A stretch of DNA of 64,000 nt, taken from contig DLGF01000009.1 in NCBI GenBank assembly GCA_002482545.1, positions 62,001 to 126,000 on the forward strand, in the 5' to 3' direction. Shown in pieces: positions 8,805 to 17,880 of the stretch. The translations under genes were made by a program, and so were the position numbers. The notes under the pieces were generated by a model, which was not told the DNA's origin, did not search any database, and saw only the letters and a program-made list of their open reading frames with translations. Source of the DNA: Sporomusaceae bacterium UBA7701. Its GTDB lineage: Bacteria > Bacillota > Negativicutes > Sporomusales > UBA7701. Every line of letters begins with the position of its first letter. Positions within the stretch are counted from its first letter, which is position 1.

Positions 8805-9302
8805 TTAAGCCGGGCGGCTGAGTTTTTCGCGAAGGCGGGCGGTCAGCGGCGTCTGATAAAGCAGATAAGCGATCAGGCTGCCGCCGGCGGTGCTGATCAG
8901 GAACGGAATGATGAAGAAGAATGCCCCGACCGGCGAACCGACGAGAAACTTGGCGACCGGATAAGCGGCCAGGCCGCCGATAACGCCTGTACCGACGATT
9001 TCTCCGATCACCGCCCCCAGGATATGGTTGGTCCGTTTATAGAGGATACCGGCCAGCGCCGCGCCGAACATGCTGCCGGGAAAGGCCAGGAGCGACCCGG
9101 TTCCGAGAAGGACGCGGAGCAGGGAAATGCCAAAGGCGGCGCTGACCGAATACCGCGTCCCCAGGAGGACGGCCAGCAGCACGTTGATCGCGTGTTGAAC
9201 CGGGAAACACTTGGCTACGCCGACCGGAATATACACCAAATGCGCGGATACAACGCCGATGGTTATGAACAGCGCCGTAAAGGTCAGTTTTCTGATCGAC
9301 AT
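8805..9302 (-). CDS. thiW: ECF transporter S component ThiW (thiazole precursor uptake)
   Basis: This 165-residue protein has about five membrane segments and matches ThiW, the substrate-binding S component for the thiazole precursor hydroxyethylthiazole in energy-coupling-factor transporters. The N-terminal pattern (KLTFTALFITIGVVSAHLVY, then VAKCFPVQHAINVLLAVLLG) is typical. The energising EcfA/T module is not in this window. It is the last gene of the cytX-thiM-thiW operon, 14 nt after thiM, under the TPP riboswitch. Confidence 0.92.
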   Translation of the reverse strand: MSIRKLTFTALFITIGVVSAHLVYIPVGVAKCFPVQHAINVLLAVLLGTRYSVSAAFGISLLRVLLGTGSLLAFPGSMFGAALAGILYKRTNHILGAVIGEIVGTGVIGGLAAYPVAKFLVGSPVGAFFFIIPFLISTAGGSLIAYLLYQTPLTARLREKLSRPA

Positions 9303-9316
9303 CGCGCTTTCTCCTT

Positions 9317-10123
9317 TTAACTGATTTTGCCTTCCCGCAGAATATCCTCCGGCGTCATCCGGGAGACGGCGTCAAACAGGCGAATGCGGAAGGTGCCGAT
9401 TCCCTCACCCGGCTGAAGCGTTTTTTGGGCCAGTTCGCCGGCGATGCCCATCAGCGCGATGCCGGCCACCGTGCCCACGAAGGGGTCGTCGGCCGCGGCG
9501 CAGCAGGCGCCCACCAGAGAGGTCGCCATGCAGCCGGTGCCGGTCACATCGGCGAGCAGCGGGTGGCCGTTATCGATCCGGCAGCTTCGGTTCTGCCCGG
9601 CAATAACGTCCGTCTTGCCGGTAACCGCCACAATACACCCCAGCCGGGCGGCCAGGGCCTCGGCGACCGCCGCGCCGTCGGCTTCGTCGGCGGTCGAGTC
9701 GACCCCCTTGGTCTGTACCGCCAGACCAAGCAGGGTCTTGATTTCGGACATATTGCCCCTGACGACGGTAGGCCGGACTTCGCTGATGATTTGCCGGGCG
9801 GTGGCGGTGCGGTAGGGGGTCGCTCCCGCGCCCACCGGGTCGAAGACCACCGGGATTCCCCGGGAAATCGCCCGCTTCCCCGCAGCCAGCATGGCGGCTA
9901 CGCTGGAGGCGTTCAAGGTTCCGATGTTGAGCACCAGGCTAGCCGCCAACTGCACCATATCCTCCGCCTCCGCCGGATCGCCGGCCATGACCGGCGAAGC
10001 GCCGGCGGCCAGCGTGATATTGGCGCAGTCATTGGCGGTGACATAGTTGGTGATGTGGTGGACAAGCGGTTTTTGGCCTTTTATCTTACCGATAGTTTCG
10101 GCAACTTTTTGCAATAGCTCCAT
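9317..10123 (-). CDS. thiM: Hydroxyethylthiazole kinase
   Basis: ThiM phosphorylates 4-methyl-5-hydroxyethylthiazole to feed thiamin salvage. The 268-residue protein shows the N-terminal PLVHHITNYVTANDCAN, the central VFDPVGAGAT and the phosphate-binding DVTGTGCMATS. A GGAGG site lies within the end of cytX, and the thiM start overlaps the cytX 3' end by 43 nt in a different frame, which implies translational coupling. Transport of thiazole by the adjacent ThiW completes the route. Confidence 0.96.
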   Translation of the reverse strand: MELLQKVAETIGKIKGQKPLVHHITNYVTANDCANITLAAGASPVMAGDPAEAEDMVQLAASLVLNIGTLNASSVAAMLAAGKRAISRGIPVVFDPVGAGATPYRTATARQIISEVRPTVVRGNMSEIKTLLGLAVQTKGVDSTADEADGAAVAEALAARLGCIVAVTGKTDVIAGQNRSCRIDNGHPLLADVTGTGCMATSLVGACCAAADDPFVGTVAGIALMGIAGELAQKTLQPGEGIGTFRIRLFDAVSRMTPEDILREGKIS

Positions 10124-11316
10124 TTTTGCGCATACCTCCCGACGACAATATAGATTGCACTCGTAACAACCATCACGGGAACGGTGGCTCCAAGCACAAA
10201 TTTAAGGTCAAGTATCTGATAGTACAGGGCAACGCCCAGGGCCCATACGGCGAGCGCCCCCCAGTTGCCCCCCAGTTCCGGCCGGATCGTCCGGTTGTTC
10301 AGCAGGAAATAATCGGTGAGCAGTACGGCGAACAGCGGGGCGAACACCGACCCGATGGCCAGCAGGAAGCTCTCATAATTCTCCATATCCGCCACCAGGG
10401 CCAACCCGGTTCCGATAACCGCCATCGCCAGCGCCACCTGCTTTTCATTCAGTTTGCCATAAAGGGTGGTAAAGCTGACGCCGGCGGAATAGGCATCCAT
10501 AAACGTAGTTGTCACCGTGGCCAGGACGATGATTGCCAGTGCGGCTATCCCTAAATTGGCCGCCAGCATGATAGCCGAGGGATCGGCGTTGCCTGCGGCG
10601 ATGGCCCCTCCCAGACCGATGGCGTATATCCAGCAGCTTCCCACGAAATAGCCGATCCAGCTTCCCCACGCCGCTCCTTTGCCGGACTTCGCGAAGCGGG
10701 TATAATCGGCAATCAGCGGCAGCCAGGACAGCGGCATCACCACCCCCAGTTCAACCCCCTCGCCGAAGGACATGCCGCCGGCCGCCGGCTTTGCCAGGGC
10801 TGCCGGGTCTCTAAAGACAATGGCGCTGAGAATGACCGTCAGGCCAAACAACAGAAAGACCGCCACCATGTTGACCTTTTTCCAGCCACCCTCCCGGCCG
10901 AGAGCGATCCAGGCGAAAATAAGGCCGCCGATCGCCACGCTCCAGAGAGCGACATTATCGAGCTGCCATAGCAGCCGGGTGATTTCGTTGACCGACCTGG
11001 CGGCGGAAATGATCATGACCGCCGTCCAGCCGACAAGCTGCAGTACATTCAGAACGGAAAACAGCCCTGCGCCGAGAAAGCCGAAGGAAATACGCGTCGA
11101 TTCGATCGCCGGGACGCGCTCCCGGGTACCGATGATCCCCCCCAGAACAAGCAGGGTAGTGCCGATGAGGTGTCCAAGGAGAATAGCCGCCAGACCTGCG
11201 GAGAAACCGAGCGGCGCGAGCAGGCCGCCTGCCAGTATCTCGGCCACCGAGACGGCGGCGCCGAACCACAGGAAGAGAAAATGCCGGAAATGGAGCGACG
11301 CGGAACTATCGGTCAT
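10081..11316 (-). CDS. cytX: Putative hydroxymethylpyrimidine permease CytX (NCS1 family)
   Basis: This 411-residue transporter has about 12 membrane segments and belongs to the NCS1 nucleobase family. CytX members sit behind TPP riboswitches and are thought to import hydroxymethylpyrimidine (HMP). The early segment LAGGLLAPLGFSAGLAAILLGHLIGTT and the adjacent thiM and thiW support this assignment; the substrate is inferred from context. First gene of the operon, directly after the riboswitch terminator. Confidence 0.88.
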   Translation of the reverse strand: MTDSSASLHFRHFLFLWFGAAVSVAEILAGGLLAPLGFSAGLAAILLGHLIGTTLLVLGGIIGTRERVPAIESTRISFGFLGAGLFSVLNVLQLVGWTAVMIISAARSVNEITRLLWQLDNVALWSVAIGGLIFAWIALGREGGWKKVNMVAVFLLFGLTVILSAIVFRDPAALAKPAAGGMSFGEGVELGVVMPLSWLPLIADYTRFAKSGKGAAWGSWIGYFVGSCWIYAIGLGGAIAAGNADPSAIMLAANLGIAALAIIVLATVTTTFMDAYSAGVSFTTLYGKLNEKQVALAMAVIGTGLALVADMENYESFLLAIGSVFAPLFAVLLTDYFLLNNRTIRPELGGNWGALAVWALGVALYYQILDLKFVLGATVPVMVVTSAIYIVVGRYAQKWSYCKKLPKLSVR

Positions 11317-11418
11317 TTTATTACCTTCTTTCTGACCCCGTATGAGCTATAGGCGCCGTAAATGAGGCGGCGGGACCAGCCGCAATCGCATCGCCTTGTC
11401 GCGCTTCTTACCGCAAAG

Positions 11419-11446
11419 TAAAAAGCGCGCCCCGGAGGGTGCGCTT
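11419..11446 (-). terminator. Riboswitch expression-platform terminator
   Basis: On the minus strand AAGCGCACCC and GGGGCGCGCTT pair and are followed by TTTTTA. It sits between the TPP aptamer and cytX, as expected for a transcriptional OFF switch. Confidence 0.8.
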
Positions 11447-11469
11447 ATGAAAATGCAAACATGCTCTCG

Positions 11470-11565
11470 CTGTCCCTACGCTGGCATTACCCAGATCAGG
11501 TTAAAGGGTCATAGACTTTCGGGTCTATATCTCAGCCGGCCTATCCAGCCCCCCTAGCCCATCGT
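11470..11565 (-). promoter_or_regulatory. TPP riboswitch (THI element)
   Basis: Read on the minus strand, the conserved blocks are GGGGGGCT, GCTGAGAT, GACCCTTTAACCTGATCTGG and GTAATGCCAGCGTAGGGA. The P1 helix closes with AGGGA/TAGGGGG-type ends. Binding of thiamin pyrophosphate would favour the downstream terminator and lower cytX-thiM-thiW expression. Confidence 0.96.
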
Positions 11566-11857
11566 ATGTTGTTGTCAGGAATATCTTACTATACTTTTCC
11601 GCTAAATTCAACCAGTTGTTTGTCCCGCCCCGGTCAGCCCATTCCGCTTCTCCGCGCCGTTTTCCGAGGCGCTGGAATTCCTCCCGCTGCCTGCGGTCAT
11701 TTTCCTCGCCCGTAAGCTGGAAACCAGGAATCTGCCAACCGCCCCCGGGTAATACTAAAAAAGCACGGCGAGGCTAAGGCGGCACACCCTATTCCGCTCC
11801 GGCGCCTCCGCCCGGCTATAGAAAAAAGAGACACCAAACCGCAAGGAGAATGCCGCG

Positions 11858-13162
11858 ATGATGACCTTTCCCCAGCTCATCCGCCACCGCGGAATCGAAC
11901 CGTTGTTCCGCGCCATCGAGATCTCCGTCGCCGCCCAATATAGCGGACACCCCTTTCACATCCATGCCGAAGGACTCCGTGGAACGGGAAAGACCTCGGT
12001 AATCCGGGCGGCGCAGAAGGTGCTCCCTCCCATCACCCGTATCCGGGGCTGTATCTATAACTGCGATCCGGCCAAGCCCCATTGCCCCCTCCATCGCCAC
12101 CTGTCTCCGGGCGAAGTTGCCGCCATCGGCAGCGAAACCGTCCCCCGGCCTTTCCTGGAAATCTCCCACTCGGCCAAAGCCGGCTCCGTGGTCGGCAGCA
12201 TTGACCTGGGAAAACTAACCGGCCAGGAAGCTCCCGTGGCCGCGCTGCTTCCAGGGACCATCCCCCAGGCGCACCGCGGGATTATTTTTATTGATGAAAT
12301 CAATCGCCTGGCCGATACTTGCCCCGAACTGGCCGATATTCTGCTCGATGTGATGGGCACCAAGCCCGGCCGGATCCAGATCGAGGAGCCGGGTCTTCCC
12401 ACCGTCGAAATGCCCGTTTCGGTCAGCGTCTGGGCGGCCTCCAACCCGGACGAGGACCCCGGCCCGCTGCATCACATTCGGAAACAGCTGGCGGACCGCT
12501 TTGACTTTCTCGTCCCGGTCAGCCAGCCGCAAGATCCGCAGGCGGTTTTCGCCATTTTAAAAAGCCGGGATGTGCAGTTCACAGCCCAAGCTGCTATTGC
12601 GCCCCTGTCGCCGGCCCGGCTGGATTCCCTTCCTGTTCCCGATGATATCCGCCGGACGCTGGCCACCATCTATGTCGCTTTCCAGCTGGAGAGCCTGAGG
12701 GCGGTAGAAACGCTGGAAACCGCCGCTGTACTCGAGGCCCTGCTGTCCGGCAGCAGCACAGTCTCCCTCGACCACCTCTCCCGGGTCCTGCCCTTTGCCT
12801 TAGGACACCGTACCAGCGCGGAAATCCTGGCCGCCATCCAGAAGTTCCTGGAAGACCTCAAAGCAGGAGGCCGGGGCGCCAGCAGCGCCGCGGCCGCATC
12901 TCCCGGCGTTTTGCTGACTCGCCGCAGCGGGCCGGGGCGGTTCAAAGCCTGGCTCTATTCTCTCCTGTCGCGGCTGCCCCGGAGGGACCGTCCCCCGCAA
13001 AGGCCTTCCGGAGCGCCGGAAGCGGAAAAGCGGAATGCCTCTCCCGCAAAGATGCCCAGCCCCCGGGACTCGGTCATCACCGCACCGCCCAAACCGGCAA
13101 CACCTTTGTCCGAACTGGCCGACGAGCAGCTTATCGCCACCAGCCCCAAGGCTCATGACTGA
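11858..13162 (+). CDS. Chelatase-like (ChlI/MoxR-related) AAA+ ATPase
   Basis: The 434-residue protein has a Walker A (GLRGTGKTS near residue 41), a Walker B (GIIFIDEINR near 147), a sensor-type WAASNP and a helical lid, the layout of the magnesium chelatase I subunit. Between Walker A and B there is a Cys-bearing insert, CIYNCDPAKPHCPLH, that could bind a metal or Fe-S cluster. The last 100 residues are Pro/Arg/Ala-rich and probably disordered. It overlaps the VWA gene by 8 nt, so the two are coupled. No CobN/ChlH-type large subunit is present, so the role is unknown; a protein-remodelling or metal-insertion function is inference. Confidence 0.85.
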   Translation: MMTFPQLIRHRGIEPLFRAIEISVAAQYSGHPFHIHAEGLRGTGKTSVIRAAQKVLPPITRIRGCIYNCDPAKPHCPLHRHLSPGEVAAIGSETVPRPFLEISHSAKAGSVVGSIDLGKLTGQEAPVAALLPGTIPQAHRGIIFIDEINRLADTCPELADILLDVMGTKPGRIQIEEPGLPTVEMPVSVSVWAASNPDEDPGPLHHIRKQLADRFDFLVPVSQPQDPQAVFAILKSRDVQFTAQAAIAPLSPARLDSLPVPDDIRRTLATIYVAFQLESLRAVETLETAAVLEALLSGSSTVSLDHLSRVLPFALGHRTSAEILAAIQKFLEDLKAGGRGASSAAAASPGVLLTRRSGPGRFKAWLYSLLSRLPRRDRPPQRPSGAPEAEKRNASPAKMPSPRDSVITAPPKPATPLSELADEQLIATSPKAHD

Positions 13163-14849
13163 TCCGGATTACAGCATTCTGCCGCCGGCCCGGCTGCAGT
13201 CTCCCGCCAAGCGGCTGTGCGCCGAATGCCGGAATAAGTTGGGGGTACGGATCGGCGAAAGCACGGTAGTCAGTAAAAATGTCCATGTCTACAACCCCGG
13301 GCGGCCGGAGGAAGTCCAGATTCTCCGGAACTCCGACGCCGGCCGACTCTTTTACCGGCGCCAGCAAGAAGGCGAAATCTTTCACCTTGACAGCTTCCAT
13401 CAATGCGGCCAGGTCGACCATCGGGTTCTGGCGCTGGCGGTCCATAATGCCGTGATGGCTTTCAACCAAGCCGTCGCCCGGGCGGAAGAGCCGGAGCCAG
13501 CCGCCGTCAACCCTGACAGCATCGACATCCAGACCAGCACCGGGGGCGGACGGGTCACCGGCAGCCTGACCCACGGCCAAAAGGAGTCCCTGCGGCGGGC
13601 GCACATCAACCATGTCCATGTCGCCGCCCTGCTGCCCGACACGCACATCGCCTGCCTCTTCTATATCGTCCTCGCCGTGGAAAGCGTCATCCTGTCGGCC
13701 GGCTTGGAACTGCGGTGCGTGGAGTCGATCGTCGCCGTCGACAACAGCGGCGACCAGCCTGTGGATCTCTCCGAATACACCGATTATTCCGATTCGCTGT
13801 TGCGAGGCCGGGATGACCGGCCAGACTTCTCCGGGGGCTCGTCTTCCGGCGTTTCGGGCAAGGCTTCCGCAGCTTCCTCCCAAGCCGGGCCTTCTTCCGG
13901 CCCCCGGCAACGCGGCCGGCCCTGCCCCGTGGAAGGTCCCTGCGAGCAGCAGCACCTGCAAGGCCTCACCAAATTCCAAAGTAACCTCCGGCCCGGGGAA
14001 CGTCCCTCAGGCGAGCAGGCCGCCTCCCGGGTCGGCCGCCTGCCGGACGCCGAAACCCACCTCCGGCGCTTGCTGGCGAAGCTGACTCGCAAGAACGCGG
14101 CGGCCGGTCCCGGCTCCGGGGAGCGGCCGCCGGCCGGCCGGCACCCGGCCCGGAGCTCCGGACAAACAGTCGGACATTCGGCGGGAACACTGGACCTGTC
14201 GGCTACGGTTCACGCGGCGGCGGCCCGGATGATCACGACCGCGCGCCCCATGCTGACGATTGCCGCCGGCGATCTGCGCTTCCAGCCGCGCCCGTCCGCC
14301 CCCAAAGCCGACATCTGCTTCATCCTCGACGCCAGCGCCAGTATGGCTGGCGAAAGGCTCCAAGCCGCCAAGGCGCTTATTTTGCGGCTGCTGTCCACCG
14401 CCGCCAGGCGGGTGAGCGTCATTTCCTTTCAGGAGGATACCGCTGAACTGGCCATTTCCTTTACCGCCAACCCCGCCGTTGTCCGGTCGGGACTGGGATC
14501 AATCCAGGCCCGGGGTTCGACGCCGCTGGCCATGGGCCTTGCCATGGGCCTCGATTACCTCGGCCGCGTCCCCGCTTATTCCCCCCTCCTGGTACTGATG
14601 TCCGACGGTCTGCCCAGCTATGCCTCCGGCAACACCAGCGACCCGGTGGCCGACGCCTTGAAAGTCGCCCGCCAGATCAAACTTCGCGGCCATGCCTTCA
14701 CCTGCCTGGCGTTGACCCCCCGTCAGCATTACCTGGCCGAACTGGCCGCGGTGGCCGGCGGTTCGCTGCATATCTGCCGCTTGGCCGCCCCTGTCCGCGT
14801 CAGGACGCCTGACCCGCCCCCCACACCAATGAATACTCTGGTGCGGTGA
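13155..14849 (+). CDS. VWA-domain protein, ChlD-like partner of the AAA+ ATPase
   Basis: The 564-residue protein ends in a von Willebrand A domain (about residues 385-545) with a complete MIDAS metal site: DASASM, the Thr in RGSTPLAMG, and the Asp in LMSDGLPS. The first 210 residues form a domain I do not recognise, starting with a CAEC pair near residue 22. A long Ser/Gly/Pro-rich linker with further cysteines (CPVEGPCEQQ) joins the two. I chose the ATG at 13155, which overlaps the end of the ATPase gene; a longer frame upstream lies entirely inside that gene. AAA+/VWA pairs act together in chelatases and MoxR systems. Confidence 0.82.
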   Translation: MTDPDYSILPPARLQSPAKRLCAECRNKLGVRIGESTVVSKNVHVYNPGRPEEVQILRNSDAGRLFYRRQQEGEIFHLDSFHQCGQVDHRVLALAVHNAVMAFNQAVARAEEPEPAAVNPDSIDIQTSTGGGRVTGSLTHGQKESLRRAHINHVHVAALLPDTHIACLFYIVLAVESVILSAGLELRCVESIVAVDNSGDQPVDLSEYTDYSDSLLRGRDDRPDFSGGSSSGVSGKASAASSQAGPSSGPRQRGRPCPVEGPCEQQHLQGLTKFQSNLRPGERPSGEQAASRVGRLPDAETHLRRLLAKLTRKNAAAGPGSGERPPAGRHPARSSGQTVGHSAGTLDLSATVHAAAARMITTARPMLTIAAGDLRFQPRPSAPKADICFILDASASMAGERLQAAKALILRLLSTAARRVSVISFQEDTAELAISFTANPAVVRSGLGSIQARGSTPLAMGLAMGLDYLGRVPAYSPLLVLMSDGLPSYASGNTSDPVADALKVARQIKLRGHAFTCLALTPRQHYLAELAAVAGGSLHICRLAAPVRVRTPDPPPTPMNTLVR

Positions 14850-14897
14850 CGTCGCCGGCCAGGGACGACTTGACGAGCCGGTCCGGACGGTTTAGGG

Positions 14898-15749
14898 TCA
14901 CAACGTCAGATACATCTCGTACTGGGCCACGGCGTTTCTTGCAAAACCCAGCCGCTTTAAAAAGCCCTCGAGAAGATGATTATTGGGAAACCCGGTTGAA
15001 AACTGCTGCGGCTGCAACTGCGCCTGAGCGGTTCCTAACAGCCTCCGGGCAATCCCCCGGGCGCGGCAGTCGGCGTCGACCCAGAGAAAATGAATCTTTC
15101 CCTGGGGATTCACACATAACCCGGCGACGAGTTCGCCGTCGCGGTACGCCCCAAAACAGGAGAGGCTGCTACTCTTCTCCATGTAGTCCATATCGTTTTG
15201 CCAATTGATATGGACATTGCTTGCCTTCCGTACCGACTGACGGAGCTCCGGCAAGCCGATCGGGCTTATCCGGTATCCCGTTGTTTCCTGCGGCACCGCC
15301 TCCAAGGAGGCCGGAAGGGAAAAGTAGGCCAGATCGTATATCTTTTCATAACCCAGTTTCCGATAAAATTGAATGGCCCGGTCATTTCCCGTCAGAACCT
15401 CGAGAAAAAGCTGCCTGCACCCCTGGCTGACCGCTTCCTGCTTATGGAGCTCGAACAGCTTCCGGGCCACGCCGGTGCCCCGGTATTCCGGGTCTACCGC
15501 CAAAGTGCCGCAGCGCATGGTTCTGATTCCTTCGTAGTTTTTTAGGCCGCCGAGGATCACCCCGACCGCAGACCCGCCGGCCAGGGCAAGGAAGGAATAC
15601 TCCCTGCTGTTTCCCTCCGGGCCGAAAAAGCGCTCCATAAAGGCTTGCTCCGCCAGTTCGAACCGGATGCTGTAATCGGAAAATCCCCTGTTGAAAGCCT
15701 CAAAAATCAAATTAGCCTCAACATCCGCGCAACATTGATAGCTGACCAT
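14898..15749 (-). CDS. GNAT family N-acetyltransferase (tandem GNAT folds)
   Basis: The 283-residue protein carries an N-terminal GNAT domain (about residues 1-145) with the acetyl-CoA loop in AVDPEYRGTGVARKLFE and the late motif NDRAIQFYRKLGYEK. A second, weaker GNAT-like half (about 165-283) has VDADCRARGIARRLLG. Two GNAT halves in one chain are known in several acetyltransferase groups. The substrate cannot be inferred. The ATG has a GGAGGGG site. The gene is convergent with the VWA gene. Confidence 0.88.
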   Translation of the reverse strand: MVSYQCCADVEANLIFEAFNRGFSDYSIRFELAEQAFMERFFGPEGNSREYSFLALAGGSAVGVILGGLKNYEGIRTMRCGTLAVDPEYRGTGVARKLFELHKQEAVSQGCRQLFLEVLTGNDRAIQFYRKLGYEKIYDLAYFSLPASLEAVPQETTGYRISPIGLPELRQSVRKASNVHINWQNDMDYMEKSSSLSCFGAYRDGELVAGLCVNPQGKIHFLWVDADCRARGIARRLLGTAQAQLQPQQFSTGFPNNHLLEGFLKRLGFARNAVAQYEMYLTL

Positions 15750-15899
15750 AGCTTCCCCTCCGCCAACAGCGCGGGGCCGGACTTGCTAAGCTCCATCCCG
15801 GCCGCCGGTTGTCGTTGATATTTATTCCCTAGTGGAAATTATTTCCCTCCGGTTCCGGAAAAACCTGCGCTCTGGAAAAGAAAAGGGGACAAATGAACA

Positions 15900-16085
15900 A
15901 AACCAGGTTCCCTTTCGGGCAACCTGGTTTTTAGCGCCTGTGCCGTTTGCCTGGTTGGACATCCAAAGCTAAGCGGCAAAAGGGTGGGGGGACACACGAG
16001 CAGGCGTCGGCAAGCAAATCCAGTATGATCTCATTGGGAGATCCCGGATTGCAATATAGCGCAAAAGTAAGTTCATTGTTTCACA
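15900..16085 (-). ncRNA. Candidate structured small RNA, about 185 nt
   Basis: The segment lies between a good promoter and an intrinsic terminator on the minus strand and holds no open frame with a ribosome site. By eye it folds into a 5' hairpin (GATCTC-CCAAT-GAGATC, extended by ATCC/GGAT). A second structure follows, in which ACGCCTG pairs with CAGGCG and TGCCG with CGGCA, capped by TTGG-ATGT-CCAA. Between the ACGCCTG and TGCCG arms is an unpaired C-rich stretch (GTGTCCCCCCACCC). 6S RNA was considered from size and location but I cannot match its consensus. A 5' leader of the GNAT gene, which starts 150 nt after the terminator, is the main alternative. Confidence 0.5.
15901..15932 (-). terminator. 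Terminator of the candidate small RNA
   Basis: AACCAGGTT and AACCTGGTT arms enclose a CCCTTTCGGG inner stem. T-runs exist on both sides, so it could also work on the plus strand. Confidence 0.8.
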
Positions 16086-16091
16086 TATAGT

Positions 16092-16120
16092 ATTATAACG
16101 AAAGGCCACCGCAAAAACAA
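16092..16120 (-). promoter_or_regulatory. Promoter of the candidate small RNA
   Basis: Minus-strand TTGTTT and a perfect TATAAT are separated by 17 bp. Transcription would start near 16085. Confidence 0.65.
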
Positions 16121-16391
16121 ACAAGAATTGTGAAAAAAATAACTCGTTTCAGTTCTTTTTCCGCCGATTTTCCTATCCTGGTCGATCGGATGACCATTTG
16201 CGGGATATTTCAGGCCATAGCGCGCTTGGAGCGCTTTTTTGGCCTTTTCAACCAGATCCGGCCGCCGGCTGTTAACCGAACGATTATAGCCCCATTACCG
16301 AAAAGAGCGACACAGCTTTACCGATTCAGTGTATAATTGTTCTATGGTTTTTACCGCCAGGATTGGCTACTCCAGAGAATCGGGTGATTAA

Positions 16392-17714
16392 GTGGATACC
16401 ATTTTCGTGTTTATTCTGTTCTTTGCTTTGTTGTTGTTCAGTCTCAGCCACGGGGTTTCCATCCTCTATCCCCTCGTCGCCGGTCTCGTCTGTTTCGTAT
16501 TGCTGGCGGCGCGGCGAGGGCACCCGCTAAAGGCGATCGGCCGGATGATCGTGAACGGCGCGCAAAAATCGCTCATCGTCATAAAAATCAACGTGTTGAT
16601 CGGGGCCATCACCGCTGTCTGGCGGGCCTGCGGCACTGTCTCCTTCATCGTTTATTACGGGATAGCCTTCATGAGCGCCAAACTTTTCATCGTGTCGGCC
16701 TTTCTGCTGACCTGCCTGGTTTCTTTCCTGTTGGGGACCTCCTTCGGCACAGTCGGCACGGTGGGGGTCGTGCTGATGATTTTGGCCAAAACCGGCAATG
16801 TCGACATCAACATGGCCGCGGGCGCCGTCATCGCCGGCGCTTATTTCGGCGACAGATGCTCCCCGATGTCCTCCAGCGCCAATCTTGTCGCCACCCTGAC
16901 CAATACCCGGCTATATACCAACATCGCCAATATGTTCCAAACCGCCTTCATTCCCCTCCTGCTGTCGGTGATCGCCTACACCCTCCTATCCTGGTGGAAC
17001 CCGCTGGTCTATGGCGACAACCAGATTGACGCCGAAATCCGGAGAACCTTCCAGCTGGGCCCGGTGGTATTGCTCCCCGCCGTAATCATCCTCGTCCCGG
17101 CGCTGTTCAGGGTGGACGTAAAAATCTCCATGGCGCTCAGTATCCTGTCCGGCCTGTTCATCGGCCTTTTTGTGCAGGAACACTCCGTGCCCGAAATGGC
17201 GCGGTATATAGTTTGGGGATACAGTATGGAGGGCGGGGGCGTTCTCGCCGACATCATCAAAGGCGGCGGCCTTTATTCCATGCTGAACGTATCGCTCGTC
17301 GTGCTGATCTCCTCCACCTATTCAGGCATTTTTGAGGGAACCGGCCTGCTGAAAGAACTGGAAGCCGCCCTGGAAAAGCTCACCGTCAAAATCGGCGAGT
17401 ACGCCTCCATCGTCCTGACAAGCATAATCGCGGCTTCCTTCGGCTGCACCCAAACCCTGGCGGTTATCCTTACCCATCAGTTCCAGGAAAAGATTTACGC
17501 CAGGCGGCAAATCGGCAATTCCCAGTTGGCCCTGGATTTGGAGAACAGCGTCATCGTCCTGTCCGCCCTCATTCCCTGGAATATCGCCAGCGCCGTTCCG
17601 GTGGCGACCCTTTCCGCCGATGCCGGTTGCATCCTGTACGCCTTCTATCTCTTCCTCATCCCCCTGGTCAACCTGCTATGGCGCAAGCCCGCTCCCGCCG
17701 AAACCTCAGGCTGA
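16392..17714 (+). CDS. NhaC-type Na+/H+ antiporter family protein
   Basis: The 440-residue integral membrane protein has about 11 segments. The family signatures are LLGTSFGTVGTVGVVLM near residue 115 and AGAYFGDRCSPMSSSANLVA near 150; the latter is the NhaC ion-path motif. These proteins exchange Na+ for H+, or in some members malate/lactate, across the inner membrane. The start is GTG with a GGGTGAT site. A TATAAT hexamer at 16332-16337 may be its -10, though no good -35 is seen. Confidence 0.9.
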   Translation: MDTIFVFILFFALLLFSLSHGVSILYPLVAGLVCFVLLAARRGHPLKAIGRMIVNGAQKSLIVIKINVLIGAITAVWRACGTVSFIVYYGIAFMSAKLFIVSAFLLTCLVSFLLGTSFGTVGTVGVVLMILAKTGNVDINMAAGAVIAGAYFGDRCSPMSSSANLVATLTNTRLYTNIANMFQTAFIPLLLSVIAYTLLSWWNPLVYGDNQIDAEIRRTFQLGPVVLLPAVIILVPALFRVDVKISMALSILSGLFIGLFVQEHSVPEMARYIVWGYSMEGGGVLADIIKGGGLYSMLNVSLVVLISSTYSGIFEGTGLLKELEAALEKLTVKIGEYASIVLTSIIAASFGCTQTLAVILTHQFQEKIYARRQIGNSQLALDLENSVIVLSALIPWNIASAVPVATLSADAGCILYAFYLFLIPLVNLLWRKPAPAETSG

Positions 17715-17745
17715 CGATAAAGATGCGCATTTGCTCCTCAAGCCG

Positions 17746-17880
17746 CTTGGTTGCGTACGCTCGAAGTACGCGGTTTCCTGCCTGAACGCGGAAGCTGTTT
17801 ATGAACGCCCCGACGCTGCCGCTTCCCTCCGCTTATCATAAACAGCTTCCGGCCAACACCCTCTTCCGGTGCGGTCCGTC
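17746..17880 (+). repeat. Dispersed intergenic repeat, copy 1
   Basis: The segment matches positions 26310-26438 on the opposite strand at roughly 80% by eye. The most conserved parts are CGGTTTCCTGCC, AACGCGGAAG, CCGACGCTGCCGCTTCCC and CTTCCGGCC. The core is a 14-bp inverted repeat, GAAGCTGTTTATGA/TCATAAACAGCTTC, around the CCGACGCTGCCGCTTCC loop. It carries no credible gene. It may be a small non-autonomous mobile element or a structured RNA repeat. Confidence 0.75.

Noticed and set aside
15900..16085. 6S RNA, tmRNA or SRP RNA at this locus
   Set aside because: Size suits 6S RNA, but I could not fit a single long bulged hairpin or the conserved parts of any of the three, so no name was given.
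16130..16336. 68-codon frame upstream of nhaC
   Set aside because: No ribosome binding site, no family match, and it contains a terminator-like AGCGC hairpin with a T-run.
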